This document shows, piece by piece, positions 41,256 through 50,534 of a stretch of 64,000 bases of DNA. The notes under the pieces are model-generated. The model had not been told where the DNA came from. It worked only from the letters and a program-made list of their open reading frames with translations, and did not search any database. The stretch comes from Paraburkholderia fynbosensis. Its GTDB lineage: Bacteria > Pseudomonadota > Gammaproteobacteria > Burkholderiales > Burkholderiaceae. Position 1 is the stretch's first letter, and each line of letters starts with the position of its first letter. Made by a program: the position numbers and the translations under genes. Where the stretch lies: the NCBI RefSeq assembly GCF_902859935.1, contig NZ_CADIKI010000009.1, positions 248,001-312,000 of the forward strand, in the 5' to 3' direction.

Positions 41256-42434
41256 TCACCGCGCCCGCAACCCGTCCACGAACGCGGCGATCCGCTCGCA
41301 CGCATCGGTCAGCCGCGCTTCGTCCACCACGAAACCGAGGCGCACGAACCCGTTCGCGGTCTCCCCGAAAGCGCTCGCGTCGAGCACGGACACGCCCTTC
41401 GCGCGAAACAGCTGCCAGGTGAAATTCACCGTGTCGAGCCCCGTGCCACTGACGTCGACCATCATGAACATGCCCGCCTCGGGCAACAGGCAGCGCAAGC
41501 CCGGCACGCGATGTAGCCGCTCGAATACGACGTTGCGGCGGCGCCGGTAGATTTCGCGCATTTCGGCGACGATCGCCGCTTTGTTCTGCACGGCCGTCAA
41601 CGCAGCCTGCTGGATGAAACCCGGCAGACCGTAGAGCATCGCCAGCGCGAGGCGCCCCATATGCTCGATCAGCTCCGTAGGCCCGACCGCCCAGCCGACG
41701 CGCCAACCCGCCATCGCATGCGACTTCGACAGACTGCCGAGCGTCACCGTGCGCTCCGCCATGCCGGGCAGCGACACGATGCTCACGTGCTCGCGCTCGA
41801 ATGTGAGCTCCGCATAGACCTCGTCGGACACCACCCACAAATCGTGCTGACAGGCGAGCCGCGCAATGCGCTCGAGATCGGCACGCGGCATCACCACGCC
41901 GGTCGGATTGCATGGCGTGGCGAAGAAAATCGCCTTGGTGCGCGGCGTGAGCGCCGCTTCGAGCGCATCGCAGTCGACGTGAAACGCCCGCGCCGGATCG
42001 ACCGGCACCGGCACGAGCGTGGCGCCCGCCGCACGCACGCAAGCCTCATAGGTGAGATACATTGGCTCGGGGACGATCACTTCGTCGCCCGCTTCGAGCA
42101 GACACAACGACACGGCAAATACGCCGTTTTGCGCGCCTGCTGTCAGAATCACGTTGGCGGCGCTCGCGGCGCTTCCGGTCGTACGCGCATGTTCGACGGC
42201 AATCGCCTCGCGCAGCGGCTCGCGGCCCGACACCGCGCTGTAGTGCGTATCGCCGCCGCGCAATGCGTCGATCGCGCGCTCGACGATCGGCGCGGGTGTC
42301 GCGAAGTCCGGGTCGCCCACGCTCAGCACGATGACGTCTTCGCCCGCGGCGGCGGCCAGTTGCGCGACACGATGGATTTCCCACGCCGACGTGCGTCTGC
42401 CTTGCAGGCGCCCGACCAGATTAGAGTACTTCAT
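41256..42434 (-). CDS. Class I/II PLP-dependent aminotransferase
   Basis: The 392-residue protein follows the fold-type I pattern: VLSVGDPDFATPAPIVERAI, THYSAVSGREPLREAIA, AGAQNGVFAVSLCLLEAGDE, ATPCNPTGVVMPRADLE, and the PLP lysine in GSLSKSHAMAGWRVGWAVG, ending with GFVRLGFVVD. Start 42434 is the first Met within family similarity, with GGTGAG about 10 nt upstream. It resembles aromatic or branched aminotransferases with broad specificity; the donor and acceptor are unknown. It stands between the lldR-like gene and rpoN, all on the minus strand. Confidence 0.88.
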   Translation of the reverse strand: MKYSNLVGRLQGRRTSAWEIHRVAQLAAAAGEDVIVLSVGDPDFATPAPIVERAIDALRGGDTHYSAVSGREPLREAIAVEHARTTGSAASAANVILTAGAQNGVFAVSLCLLEAGDEVIVPEPMYLTYEACVRAAGATLVPVPVDPARAFHVDCDALEAALTPRTKAIFFATPCNPTGVVMPRADLERIARLACQHDLWVVSDEVYAELTFEREHVSIVSLPGMAERTVTLGSLSKSHAMAGWRVGWAVGPTELIEHMGRLALAMLYGLPGFIQQAALTAVQNKAAIVAEMREIYRRRRNVVFERLHRVPGLRCLLPEAGMFMMVDVSGTGLDTVNFTWQLFRAKGVSVLDASAFGETANGFVRLGFVVDEARLTDACERIAAFVDGLRAR

Positions 42435-42575
42435 TGCGCTCACCCATTTCGATTCGACCCGCCAATGTAATGGCGCGCGCACGAAACGTCCAGATACGAA
42501 AAGGGCCACGCGCGCGGACAGCCTCGCGTGGCCCTCGTGCGCAGCCCTGTTCGACAGAAGCGGTGCGCTTAATGC

Positions 42576-44057
42576 CTAAATCTGGCGGCGCAATTCCGCC
42601 GGCGGCACCTTCATCAGGTGCCGGTACTTCGCGACGGTGCGCCGCGCCACGAGCACGCCCTGATCCGCGAGCATCTTCGCGAGCGTCACGTCGGAGAGCG
42701 GATCACGCGTGTTTTCGGCGGCGATCATTTCCTTGAGCAGCGCGCGCACCGCCGCGGCCGAACACGTGCCGCCGCTTTCAGTGCCAAGCTCGCGCGGGAA
42801 GAAGTGTTTGAACTCGAAGATGCCGCGCGGCGTCGCCATATATTTGTTGCCGGTCGCGCGCGAGATCGTCGATTCATGCAGGCCGAGTTCTTCGGCCACA
42901 TCGCGCAGCACCATCGGCTTCAGTGCGATTTCGCCGTACTGGAAGAACGCCTTCTGATGCGCGACGATGCACTCGGCGACGCGTTGAATCGTGTCGAAGC
43001 GTTGTTGCGCGTTGCGGATCAGCCAGCGCGCTTCCTGCAACTGCTGGGCGAGCGGCGAACGGCTCGCGCCGGCCGACTGCGCGAACAGCTCCGCGTACAT
43101 GCGATGAATCCGCGCGCGCGGCTGCACCGCCGGATTGATCGACACCGTCCACTTGTTGCGCACCTGACGCACGATCACGTCCGGCACGACGTAGTTGTCT
43201 TCCGTTCGGCCGTAGGAATTGCCCGGCTTCGGATCGAGCTTGCGCACGAGCGCGCAGGCGACGCGCAGTTCCTCGGCGCTGCAGCCGATCTGCTTTTGCA
43301 ATTCGGCCTGCTCGCGGCGCGCGAGACGTTCCAGATGATGTTCGACGATCTGCTGAGCGACGTCGCGCCCCGGCGTATCGGCGGGCAGCGCATGCACCTG
43401 CAGCGACAGACATTCCGACAACGACCGCGCACCGAGCCCCGGACGATCGAGCGACTGCACGAGGCGCAACGCCACCAGCAGTTCTTCTTCGGTCAGTTCC
43501 GGTTCGAGATCGACACTATCCGCGAGATCGCAGAGTTCCTGGCGCAGATAGCCGTCGTCGTCGAGTGCCTCGATGATGAAGCGGGCCACCGCGCGGTCGC
43601 GATCGTCGAGACGATAAAGGCGCAGCGAGTCGTGCAACTGCTCGCGCAAGGTCGGTTGCGAACGGGCCCATTCGGCGGGATCGCTGCTGTCGGAGTCTCC
43701 GTTCTGGCGCGCCGAACTGCGGGTGCTGTAGTCGCCCGAAAAGTCGCCGGGCATATCGTCCTGGCCCGCGCTTTCCAGCGTGTCGTTGCCGGCGGTTTCC
43801 GACTGCAGCGCCTCGGGCTCGGTGGCGGCGACCGTGTCCGTCGCGGCCGGGGCGCCGGGTTCCTCGCCAGTCGATGCGGTTGCGAGTGCGACATCTTCCG
43901 TTTCCGACGAGTCATATTCGAGGAAGGGATTGGTGTCGAGCGCGGTGCGCAACTCCTGTTGAAACTCCAGAGACGACAACTGCAACAGACGCACCGATTG
44001 CTGCAGACGCGGCGTGAGTGCAAGAGACTGCCTTGTGCGTAGTTCAATTGAAGGCAT
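42576..44057 (-). CDS. rpoN: RNA polymerase sigma-54 factor, stand-alone copy
   Basis: The 493-residue protein has region I (SLALTPRLQQSVRLLQLSSL to NPFLEY), an acidic region II (residues 60-150, Asp/Glu/Ser rich) and the core-binding domain (LREQLHDSLRLYRLDDRDRA). It also has the HTH (LRDVAEELGLHESTISRATG) and the RpoN box ARRTVAKYRH near the end, so it recognises -24/-12 promoters. ATG 44057 is used; the upstream frame has no similarity. The usual rpoN neighbours (lptA/lptB, hpf, ptsN) are absent, so this is probably the second copy found in many Burkholderiaceae. It may serve the two sigma-54 activators in the window. Confidence 0.93.
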   Translation of the reverse strand: MPSIELRTRQSLALTPRLQQSVRLLQLSSLEFQQELRTALDTNPFLEYDSSETEDVALATASTGEEPGAPAATDTVAATEPEALQSETAGNDTLESAGQDDMPGDFSGDYSTRSSARQNGDSDSSDPAEWARSQPTLREQLHDSLRLYRLDDRDRAVARFIIEALDDDGYLRQELCDLADSVDLEPELTEEELLVALRLVQSLDRPGLGARSLSECLSLQVHALPADTPGRDVAQQIVEHHLERLARREQAELQKQIGCSAEELRVACALVRKLDPKPGNSYGRTEDNYVVPDVIVRQVRNKWTVSINPAVQPRARIHRMYAELFAQSAGASRSPLAQQLQEARWLIRNAQQRFDTIQRVAECIVAHQKAFFQYGEIALKPMVLRDVAEELGLHESTISRATGNKYMATPRGIFEFKHFFPRELGTESGGTCSAAAVRALLKEMIAAENTRDPLSDVTLAKMLADQGVLVARRTVAKYRHLMKVPPAELRRQI

Positions 44058-44550
44058 TGTAGAGAGGTCCCGTAATTGAGCTGGAAAATGACTGTGGCCT
44101 GAACAGAGCAACTGCCGTACCAGTTCGCCCAACACCCTGTTTCTTATACGCTTTGTATTTTCAGGCCCGCGAATTGCGCACTCGTGGCGCGCCCTTTTTA
44201 CAAATACTCGGCAAATTCCGGTTCCCCCCGCTGGCCCCGCCAAAGCACGGACTACGCCTGTCATCTTCCCTATTCGTCAGCCTAAACGCATGTGCGGCAA
44301 CGACCGTCCCGCTCGGGGCGCCGTGTGCATCGCGCACCGGGCACAGCACTTGCGTAGCAGCGTGTGTGGACGGACGTTGGCTCTTGCATGCAATCACATC
44401 TCGCAACGCATGCATGGACCTTCGCCCGGTGTCGATAACGGGCCCTGACGGAACCGTAGCGGCGACCCCACGCGAGTCATCGGCGGTTCCGGCCGCGATC
44501 GACCGCAGGCAACAAGACCGCAATTTTCATCAACACCCGAAGGAGAAACC
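44058..44550. other. Intergenic region between divergent rpoN and BON gene
   Basis: These 493 bp contain no supported coding sequence. They are AT-richer near 44135-44165 and presumably hold both promoters. No clear sigma-54 or sigma-70 pair was found. Confidence 0.45.
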
Positions 44551-44889
44551 ATGAAGACCATCCAATTTCTGAAGACCGCCGGCAGCATCGCTTGTGTTGC
44601 ATTCGCACTGAACGCTACCGCGCAAACTGCCGCACCGGCACCGGCTGCGGCGTCCGAATCCATGGGCCAGCACATGGACGATACGGCCATCACCACCAAG
44701 GCCAAGGCGGACCTGCTGGCCGCGAAAAACGTCAAGTCGACCCATATCCATGTGAAGACCCGCAAGGGCGTGGTGTCGCTGACGGGTTCGGTGCCTTCCG
44801 CCGACGACAAGGCCGCCGCCGAAGAAGTCGTGCAAGCCGTGAAGGGCGTGTCGAGCGTGAAGAACCACCTGAAGGTCACTGCCGAATAA
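44551..44889 (+). CDS. BON-domain periplasmic protein (OsmY-like)
   Basis: The 112-residue protein has a signal peptide (MKTIQFLKTAGSIACVAFAL, cleavage near NATAQ) and then one BON domain: DDTAITTKAKADLLAAKNVK, VVSLTGSVPSADDKAAAEEV, VKGVSSVKNHLKV. BON domains bind phospholipid or peptidoglycan surfaces in stress proteins such as OsmY. GGAG lies 8 nt upstream of ATG. A terminator follows at 44968. Confidence 0.92.
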   Translation: MKTIQFLKTAGSIACVAFALNATAQTAAPAPAAASESMGQHMDDTAITTKAKADLLAAKNVKSTHIHVKTRKGVVSLTGSVPSADDKAAAEEVVQAVKGVSSVKNHLKVTAE

Positions 44890-44960
44890 GATCGGTCGCG
44901 GGACGAGGAGCATGCCGGTTGCGGCCGGCATCTCTTTACAGGACTCCAGCACGCAGCATG

Positions 44961-45004
44961 AAAAAAAGCCGTCCGCGATCTGAATCGCGGACGGCTTAAT
45001 TATT
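44961..45004. terminator. Bidirectional rho-independent terminator
   Basis: GCCGTCCGCGAT (44968-44979), loop CTGA and ATCGCGGACGGC (44984-44995) form a 12-bp stem. A7 flanks it on the left and TTAATTATT on the right, so it ends both the BON transcript and the convergent DUF2383 transcript. Confidence 0.9.
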
Positions 45005-45105
45005 GGCCGGCTCCGGCTGCCCTGGTTCGCCAGCTTTTTGCACTGCTACCTCGGGCACGAAAACAGTGACCGGCACCCTCGCAGGCGCCGGCCAACTACT
45101 GGCTT

Positions 45106-45555
45106 TTAACGACGGGCCGCATACTGATCGCGCAAATCGCGCACGCGATCATGGTTCTGCAACACGCCTTGATACTGTCGTTCGACGATCGCGCGCACGT
45201 CCACCGGCAAATCCTTTTCGAGCGCGTCGTGATAACGCTTCTTCGCAACGTCCTCGCCCTTTTCGCATTCGGCCAGGATTTCGTAATCGCTGCGATGAGT
45301 GACTGCCGATTTGACATCGACCCAGCCGCGATGCAGCGCACCGCTCATGCTGCCCCCCGTCTCGGGCTTGCCGCCCAGGCTTTGCACCGCGTCCTGCAAC
45401 TCGCGCGCGCCGCGCGCGCAGTCGTCGGCACGCGCCAGGAACATCGTCTTCAGTTGCGCCTCGTGCGCATCCTCGGCTGCCTTGCGAAAGCCCTTCTCGC
45501 CATCCTTCGACGTTTCGACCAGATCGTTCAGCACGGAAACAACGTTCGTAGCCAT
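45106..45555 (-). CDS. PA2169-family four-helix-bundle protein (DUF2383)
   Basis: The 149-residue protein matches PA2169/YciE-like ferritin-type four-helix bundles: VSVLNDLVETSKDGEKGFRK, AHEAQLKTMFLARADDCARG, and ILAECEKGEDVAKKRYHDAL. A strong GGAGGT lies 6 nt before ATG 45555. These proteins are abundant in stress-related clusters; a metal-binding or protective role is not established. It is convergent with the BON gene. Confidence 0.9.
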   Translation of the reverse strand: MATNVVSVLNDLVETSKDGEKGFRKAAEDAHEAQLKTMFLARADDCARGARELQDAVQSLGGKPETGGSMSGALHRGWVDVKSAVTHRSDYEILAECEKGEDVAKKRYHDALEKDLPVDVRAIVERQYQGVLQNHDRVRDLRDQYAARR

Positions 45556-45947
45556 TCAATACCTCCGGGTTTCGTTAAACGCAGAATCCGCTGCCGGCCT
45601 TCCATGTGGCGCTTGTGCCATGCATCGATCACACACGGCGACACAGAAGCCCCTAGCAACGGCGTTCATCCCTCCGGTCGCATGCGCCGTGCCCGGTCGT
45701 CCGTGCACGCGACGCATGGCGCGATGCATGAACACACGCCACCAAACTTGCTAGGCGCGCGTAAATGTTGCGCGGCACACTGTCCTCGCGCGAGCCTGAA
45801 AGTCCCATACGACAGGGCTTTGCTCGATGGCATAACGGTTGCTTATTCAGGGCTGCGCCTGCGTCGCGCAATGCACGTCGACGCCGGGCTAGACTTGCCA
45901 AAGGCATTGAAAACAAGGGGCAGGCAGTAACGACAGGGAGCATCACC
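45556..45947. other. Intergenic region, nothing recognised
   Basis: These 392 bp lie between DUF2383 (minus) and a small secreted-type ORF (plus). No conserved ORF, terminator or promoter stands out. Confidence 0.4.
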
Positions 45948-46196
45948 ATGAAGAAGATCAGAAGCGCGCGATTTTTCGCGGCCGTCGCGATCGTCTCGTC
46001 GGCCACCGTCTTGCAGATTCGCGAAGGTTTGCACGCGCACGCAACGTCGCCAACGAATGCGCAGGCGACGCTGTCCTTATGCGGAGCAACGCGTGATGGC
46101 CTCATGCCCGCACGATGTGAATCGACGCGTGGGGAGCGCAAGCTGGAACGCGACATTCAACCGCAACACGATGCGCAGCGGCAACTCTGGGTTTGA
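45948..46196 (+). CDS. Possible small exported protein
   Basis: This 82-codon frame starts at ATG 45948 with AGGGAG about 7 nt upstream. MKKIRSARFFAAVAIVSSAT looks like a short signal peptide or membrane anchor, followed by a polar region (TSPTNAQATLSLCGATRDGL) with two cysteines. I do not recognise the family. Its support is the ribosome site, the signal-like N-terminus and a hairpin downstream; it could still be spurious. Confidence 0.42.
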   Translation: MKKIRSARFFAAVAIVSSATVLQIREGLHAHATSPTNAQATLSLCGATRDGLMPARCESTRGERKLERDIQPQHDAQRQLWV

Positions 46197-46282
46197 CGGC
46201 AACTGGCTTTAAAAGCTTCACGCCGGGCACCCCTTCTCGCATAAACCGTACGGCCGAATTCCCGAGGTTTCCACCAAAGCGC

Positions 46283-46308
46283 AACGGCCCGGCAAATGCC
46301 GGGCCGTT
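46283..46308. terminator. Hairpin terminator between convergent genes
   Basis: AACGGCCCGGCA (46283-46294), AA, TGCCGGGCCGTT (46297-46308) is a perfect 12-bp stem. T-tracts are weak on both sides, so termination efficiency is uncertain. Confidence 0.6.
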
Positions 46309-46358
46309 CCGTTTCCAGGCTTCGCCGCATCACAAACTACGCGGCGAATTCAGCCAAC

Positions 46359-46940
46359 TCACGCATGCTTCTCGCTGTATTCGTTCAGCGGCTCCGGCGT
46401 CTTCAACGGATCGAAGTCAGCCCAGCGCCCTTGCTGCCAGCGCCCGCTCGCGCGCTCGATCGCCACGCCTCCCGCTTCACGCAACACCCGCGCGGCGTCG
46501 AGCTGATTGTCGGGCGACACGTGAACGGCAACCAGCACGCCTGAGTCGCGCGCCTCCTCATGAAATGCCAGATGATGGCCCGATTTGCCGGTCTCGCGCG
46601 TGCGCGCCATCGCACCGGCCAGCGATCCGACATACGCACCGACGCCGGCCGCGATCAGCGACACGATGAGCGGCGCGGAGAACGCCGCAAAAATCGCCAC
46701 GCCCACCACCGCCCCGAGCACCGCGCCGATCGTGACACCCATGCCCGCGCCTTTGGGTGCGCCTTTCGCGCCGGGATCGGTGGCAGTGTCGCCGCCAATC
46801 GGATAGCGCGCATGCTGGCCGCGCGGATTGACGAAAAACAGGGTGACGTCTTCTTCGACGAAACCTGCGTTGAAAAGCTTCTGCGCCGCGTTTTCAGCGG
46901 TGGGGAAAGTCGTAAAACGCGCTGCGACGATGAGTGACAT
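46359..46940 (-). CDS. Glycine-zipper-containing stress-type membrane protein
   Basis: The 193-residue protein starts MSLIVAARFTTFPTAENAAQ, followed by LFNAGFVEEDVTLFFVNPRG, a domain like the GSP17M/YflT general-stress proteins. Two glycine-rich hydrophobic helices follow (GAGMGVTIGAVLGAVVGVAI and LIAAGVGAYVGSLAGA) and then a second soluble lobe (VLVAVHVSPDNQLDAARVLR). AGGAGG precedes ATG 46940 by 7 nt. The function is not established. Confidence 0.75.
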   Translation of the reverse strand: MSLIVAARFTTFPTAENAAQKLFNAGFVEEDVTLFFVNPRGQHARYPIGGDTATDPGAKGAPKGAGMGVTIGAVLGAVVGVAIFAAFSAPLIVSLIAAGVGAYVGSLAGAMARTRETGKSGHHLAFHEEARDSGVLVAVHVSPDNQLDAARVLREAGGVAIERASGRWQQGRWADFDPLKTPEPLNEYSEKHA

Positions 46941-46987
46941 GAGGCCTCCTTGCATCGTTGAAATGGCGTTCGCGGCCTATGCCGGCA

Positions 46988-47290
46988 CTATGCCGTGGCG
47001 CCGCGATCGGGTTCCATGCCTTCGACTCTGAACAGTCCGCTATGCAACACTACGCCTTCACCGTGGTTCTGGTCGAGCGCTTCCGCGCAGACCGAACGGA
47101 TGCGATGAAGACCTTTGTCGAATGCCGTCATCAAGGTGGCTTCCAACGCCGAATCGGCGCCGAAATGATCTTCCAGTGCTTCGGCGGTGATCGCGCATAC
47201 CACCGGCTCGCCGTCCACCTGCGCCATGAAGCGCACTGTCAGATTTGCGCCGTCGAAAGCCGGTTTGTCGTCCGGAAAAATGATCTGCAT
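46988..47290 (-). CDS. DUF1488 family protein
   Basis: The 100-residue protein reads MQIIFPDDKPAFDGANLTVR then FMAQVDGEPVVCAITAEALE, typical of DUF1488. ATG 47290 has GAGG about 9 nt upstream. An alternative start at 47332 overlaps the DUF4142 stop as ATGA, so the two genes may be translationally coupled. The function is unknown; these proteins are common in Burkholderia stress-gene clusters. Confidence 0.8.
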   Translation of the reverse strand: MQIIFPDDKPAFDGANLTVRFMAQVDGEPVVCAITAEALEDHFGADSALEATLMTAFDKGLHRIRSVCAEALDQNHGEGVVLHSGLFRVEGMEPDRGATA

Positions 47291-47328
47291 AAGGGAGTCC
47301 TCATAGGCCGGTCGCGGCAGGATCGCAT

Positions 47329-47895
47329 TCATGACTGACCCTTCATTTCGCCGGCGAGTTGCTGCGCCATCGCGAGGTGATGTTTGATGATCGGCAACGC
47401 CTTCGCGGCGGCGGCTTTCAACTGAGCGTCGGTGCCGCTCTGGCTTTGCCGTTCGAACAGATCGACAGCCCGCTGATGCGCTTCCACACCGACCTGCTCG
47501 ACGTAGGCCTGATCGAACGCCTTGCCCTTGAGCGACTGCAGTTTGCCGACCAGCGCGGAATCCGCGGACGGCGGCGTGTTGAAGCCCTTCTTCGACACCA
47601 GTGCGGCCATGGCGTGCGAGAGCTTCGTATGGTCGGCAATCATCTGCTGCGCGAACTTGCGCACATGCGGATCGTTCGAGTTCTTCAACGCGATCTTGCT
47701 TGCAGCAATTTCGGTGGCGTCGGCCGTCGAGGCGTCCTGCACGAACTGCGTGTCCGCTGGCGACAGCTTCGTGCCGCCGCCGACCGGCGCCTCGCTCGCC
47801 GGCGCGTCGCTAGCCTGGGCGTGAACCGCGCCGATGGACGCCACGTTCAAACCCAGCGCGACGGTCATCACTTGTACGGAATACCGGAATTTCAT
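47329..47895 (-). CDS. DUF4142 periplasmic ferritin-like protein
   Basis: The 188-residue protein has a signal peptide (MKFRYSVQVMTVALGLNVAS, cleavage near VHAQ). Its DUF4142 helical domain includes DTQFVQDASTADATEIAASK, IALKNSNDPHVRKFAQQMIA and DHTKLSHAMAALVSKKG. DUF4142 has a ferritin-like four-helix fold with no proven activity. ATG 47895 is the start nearest the signal peptide. It likely forms a unit with the downstream DUF1488 gene. Confidence 0.88.
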   Translation of the reverse strand: MKFRYSVQVMTVALGLNVASIGAVHAQASDAPASEAPVGGGTKLSPADTQFVQDASTADATEIAASKIALKNSNDPHVRKFAQQMIADHTKLSHAMAALVSKKGFNTPPSADSALVGKLQSLKGKAFDQAYVEQVGVEAHQRAVDLFERQSQSGTDAQLKAAAAKALPIIKHHLAMAQQLAGEMKGQS

Positions 47896-48005
47896 GCATT
47901 TTCTCCCTGTGCGCCGCGACATCGGAGCGCATTGGATCGATTAGGACTTCGCATTACGCGTCCATCCTTTCACGCGAGGCTTCGCTCCCACGCTTCACTT
48001 CCTCT

Positions 48006-48557
48006 TTAGGCAGCTTTGCGCTTGGAGAGTTGCGCGATCAGCGTCCTGTTGAACGCGGGAAGGTCGTCGGGTTTGCGGCTGGAAATCAGATTGCCGTCCT
48101 CGACCACTTCCTGGTCAATCCATGTACCGCCTGCATTGCGAATGTCGTCCTGCAGGCTCGGCCAGCTGGTCACCGTGCGTCCTTTGATGATCCCCGCCGA
48201 CACCGGCAGCCACGTGCCATGACAAATCACCGCGATGGGCTTTCCGGCGTTGTCGGCCGCTTTGACGAATGCCTGTGCCTGAGGCAGCAGACGGATCGCA
48301 TCGCCGTTCACCACGCCGCCGGGTAGCACCACCGCGTCGTAGTCGTCGGCGCGCGCCTGATCGAAAGTCGTATCGACCTCGACTGCGTCGCCCTTGTCAA
48401 CGTGCTTGAAACCCTGAATCTTGCCGGGTTTCGCCGAGATGACATGCACCGTTGCGCCCGCTTGCGCGAGCGCGCGTTTCGGCTCGGCCAGTTCTGCCTG
48501 TTCGAAGCCGTCCACTGCGAGTACTGCCACCTTGCAACCATTCAGCGTGCTAGCCAT
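48006..48557 (-). CDS. DJ-1/PfpI family protein (YraA/general stress protein 18 type)
   Basis: The 183-residue protein has the class I glutamine-amidotransferase-like fold: VAVLAVDGFEQAELAEPKRA, VVLPGGVVNGD and the nucleophile elbow PIAVICHGTWLPVSAG, with catalytic Cys in ICHG. Close relatives act as protein deglycases, glyoxalases or proteases; which one is not decidable here. A GGAGAAAACGT ribosome site precedes ATG 48557. It sits 110 bp upstream of DUF4142. Confidence 0.92.
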   Translation of the reverse strand: MASTLNGCKVAVLAVDGFEQAELAEPKRALAQAGATVHVISAKPGKIQGFKHVDKGDAVEVDTTFDQARADDYDAVVLPGGVVNGDAIRLLPQAQAFVKAADNAGKPIAVICHGTWLPVSAGIIKGRTVTSWPSLQDDIRNAGGTWIDQEVVEDGNLISSRKPDDLPAFNRTLIAQLSKRKAA

Positions 48558-48717
48558 ACGTTTTCTCCTTCATTCGAATGCCGAGCCAGGGGCGTCGTAC
48601 GACGGGGTCCTGGCACCCGCTGTTTCTGTTTCGTTAATCGTCAGCAAAAGACGTGCCCATGCGTTAGGCCCGGACGGACCACCGCGCAAACGCTCGCCGC
48701 TCGCCCGCTAGAAGCGC

Positions 48718-49059
48718 TTACGGCCCATTGGGATCCTCGTCGAGGCCGTCGTCGTCCACGTCCAACGGATCGATAATGCGATCGGGTTCGATGTCGCTAT
48801 CCGCGTTTAGCCTCGAATCGCCATCGGCTGCGGCGCGCTCGCCAGTGCCGGCGCGATCCGTGTCGCTGCCGAGTTCGGCGTCGCCCGTTTCGAGCGCGTG
48901 ATTGTCGAGTTCCGAGTCGACGTCGAACACATGACGCTTCGCACCGGCGACATCGCTGCCGCTATCGGACGAATCGCTCGGACCGAGCGCTCCGGTCGTG
49001 CCCGAGGTTTCCTTCACCACCTGTTGCGGCTCTTCATCAGGGTTCAGCGTGCTGCTCAT
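48718..49059 (-). CDS. Acidic low-complexity hypothetical protein
   Basis: The 113-residue protein is rich in Asp, Glu, Ser and Gly (SDSSDSGSDVAGA, DPLDVDDDGLDEDPNGP), has no hydrophobic segment, and should be disordered. AGGAGAGCG precedes ATG 49059. It is divergent from the topoisomerase IB gene. I do not recognise a domain. The composition recalls hydrophilins or other desiccation-tolerance proteins, but that is conjecture. Confidence 0.65.
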   Translation of the reverse strand: MSSTLNPDEEPQQVVKETSGTTGALGPSDSSDSGSDVAGAKRHVFDVDSELDNHALETGDAELGSDTDRAGTGERAAADGDSRLNADSDIEPDRIIDPLDVDDDGLDEDPNGP

Positions 49060-49229
49060 GGCGCTCTCCTTGGTCAGGTTCGTCACGAGGATCATTCCGC
49101 AAGGACCGTTCCGCACGCCCTTCGCGCCGCGCACAGCAACGAACATCGGCTCTGCCTTGGGCATCGCCTTTGCTTGTGGCAGACCATCGGCGCCCCGCGC
49201 GCCCTCGCTTGAAACTTCTACCTGCAACG

Positions 49230-50534
49230 ATGGCCACTCCAACCAATTCAGCCGTACGCCGTCCGGAAGCGATAAAGCCTGTGCGGGGGAGCGCGAAGCC
49301 GCCCGCCACCGCGAGCATGCCGCCGGGGCTGCGCTATGCCGACGACGCCAAACCCGGCTACACGCGCAAGCGCGAGAAAGACGGCTTCGTCTACTTCGAC
49401 GCAAACGGCAAGCGCATCGACGACGAAGACGACATCAAGCGCATCAACGCCCTGGCCATCCCGCCTGCCTATGAAGACGTGTGGATCTGCCCCGATCCGC
49501 GCGGCCATATTCAGGCGACCGGACGCGACGCGCGCGGCCGCAAGCAGTACCGCTATCACCCGCGCTGGCGCGAAACGCGCGACGCCGACAAGTACGAGCG
49601 GATGGCGGAGTTCGGCCGGGCGCTGCCGAAGATTCGCGCGCGCGTCGCACGTGATCTCAAACTGCCGGGCATGCCGTGCGACAAAGTCATCGCGGCGGTC
49701 GTGCAGTTGCTCGATACGACGTTGATCCGCATCGGCAGCGTCGAATACGCGCGCGACAATCAGTCGTACGGATTGACGACGCTGCGCAAGAAGCACGTGA
49801 AGATCGAAGCCGGTCAGCTGCGGTTCAAATTTCGTGGCAAGAGCGGCATCGAACACGACGTGACGGTCGACAACCCGCGCATCAAGCGCATCGTGCGGCG
49901 CTGCGCCGAACTGCCCGGCCACGACCTGTTCCAGTATCTCGACGAGGACGGCACGCGCCGCACCGTCGGCTCGGCGGACATCAACGACTATCTGCGACGC
50001 GCGAGCGGTGCGGACTTCACCGCGAAGGACTATCGAACGTGGGCTGGCAGCGTCTACGCGCTCGCCGCGTTGCGGCGGCTGATCTGCAGTAGCGCGGCAG
50101 AAGCGCGCCGTCATCTGGTCGCGACGGTCAAGGAGGTGGCGGTGTTGCTTCGCAACACGCCGGCCGTGTGCCGGCGTTGCTACATTCACCCGAGCATCAT
50201 CAGCGCGTTCGAGGCGGATGAATTGCAGAGCCTGCCGCCTGGACGCTCGCGGCGCGGATTGAAAGTAGACGAAGTGGCGTTCGCGGCGTTGCTCGCTCAC
50301 GCCGAAAAACGTGCGGGCAAGCTGGCGCGTCAGGCCGGAGCGAAGGGCCGCAAGCTGCGTGAATCGGCGGTGGCCGACAGCATCGATGGCTCGCTCACGA
50401 GTCTGTTGAAAAAGTCGCGCGTGGTGCGCAAGGAAGCAGCTGAGAAGGTGAAGGCGAAGTCCGGGGCAGCGCGTCGGACTGCGAGCATGCAGCGTGCGGA
50501 CGATGCGCGCGAAGCGAAGCGGGCGGCTCGCTGA
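49230..50534 (+). CDS. Type IB DNA topoisomerase (poxvirus/bacterial type)
   Basis: The 434-residue protein relaxes supercoils through a 3'-phosphotyrosine intermediate. It has the N-terminal domain (PGYTRKREKDGFVYFDANGK, VWICPDPRGHIQATGRDARG) and the catalytic core (SVEYARDNQSYGLTTLRKKH, FRGKSGIEHD). The nucleophile tyrosine lies in CRRCYIHPSII. The lysine-rich C-terminus is typical of bacterial TopIB. ATG 49230 is the nearest good start, though its ribosome site is weak. It lies among stress-type genes, as such topoisomerases often do. Confidence 0.93.
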   Translation: MATPTNSAVRRPEAIKPVRGSAKPPATASMPPGLRYADDAKPGYTRKREKDGFVYFDANGKRIDDEDDIKRINALAIPPAYEDVWICPDPRGHIQATGRDARGRKQYRYHPRWRETRDADKYERMAEFGRALPKIRARVARDLKLPGMPCDKVIAAVVQLLDTTLIRIGSVEYARDNQSYGLTTLRKKHVKIEAGQLRFKFRGKSGIEHDVTVDNPRIKRIVRRCAELPGHDLFQYLDEDGTRRTVGSADINDYLRRASGADFTAKDYRTWAGSVYALAALRRLICSSAAEARRHLVATVKEVAVLLRNTPAVCRRCYIHPSIISAFEADELQSLPPGRSRRGLKVDEVAFAALLAHAEKRAGKLARQAGAKGRKLRESAVADSIDGSLTSLLKKSRVVRKEAAEKVKAKSGAARRTASMQRADDAREAKRAAR

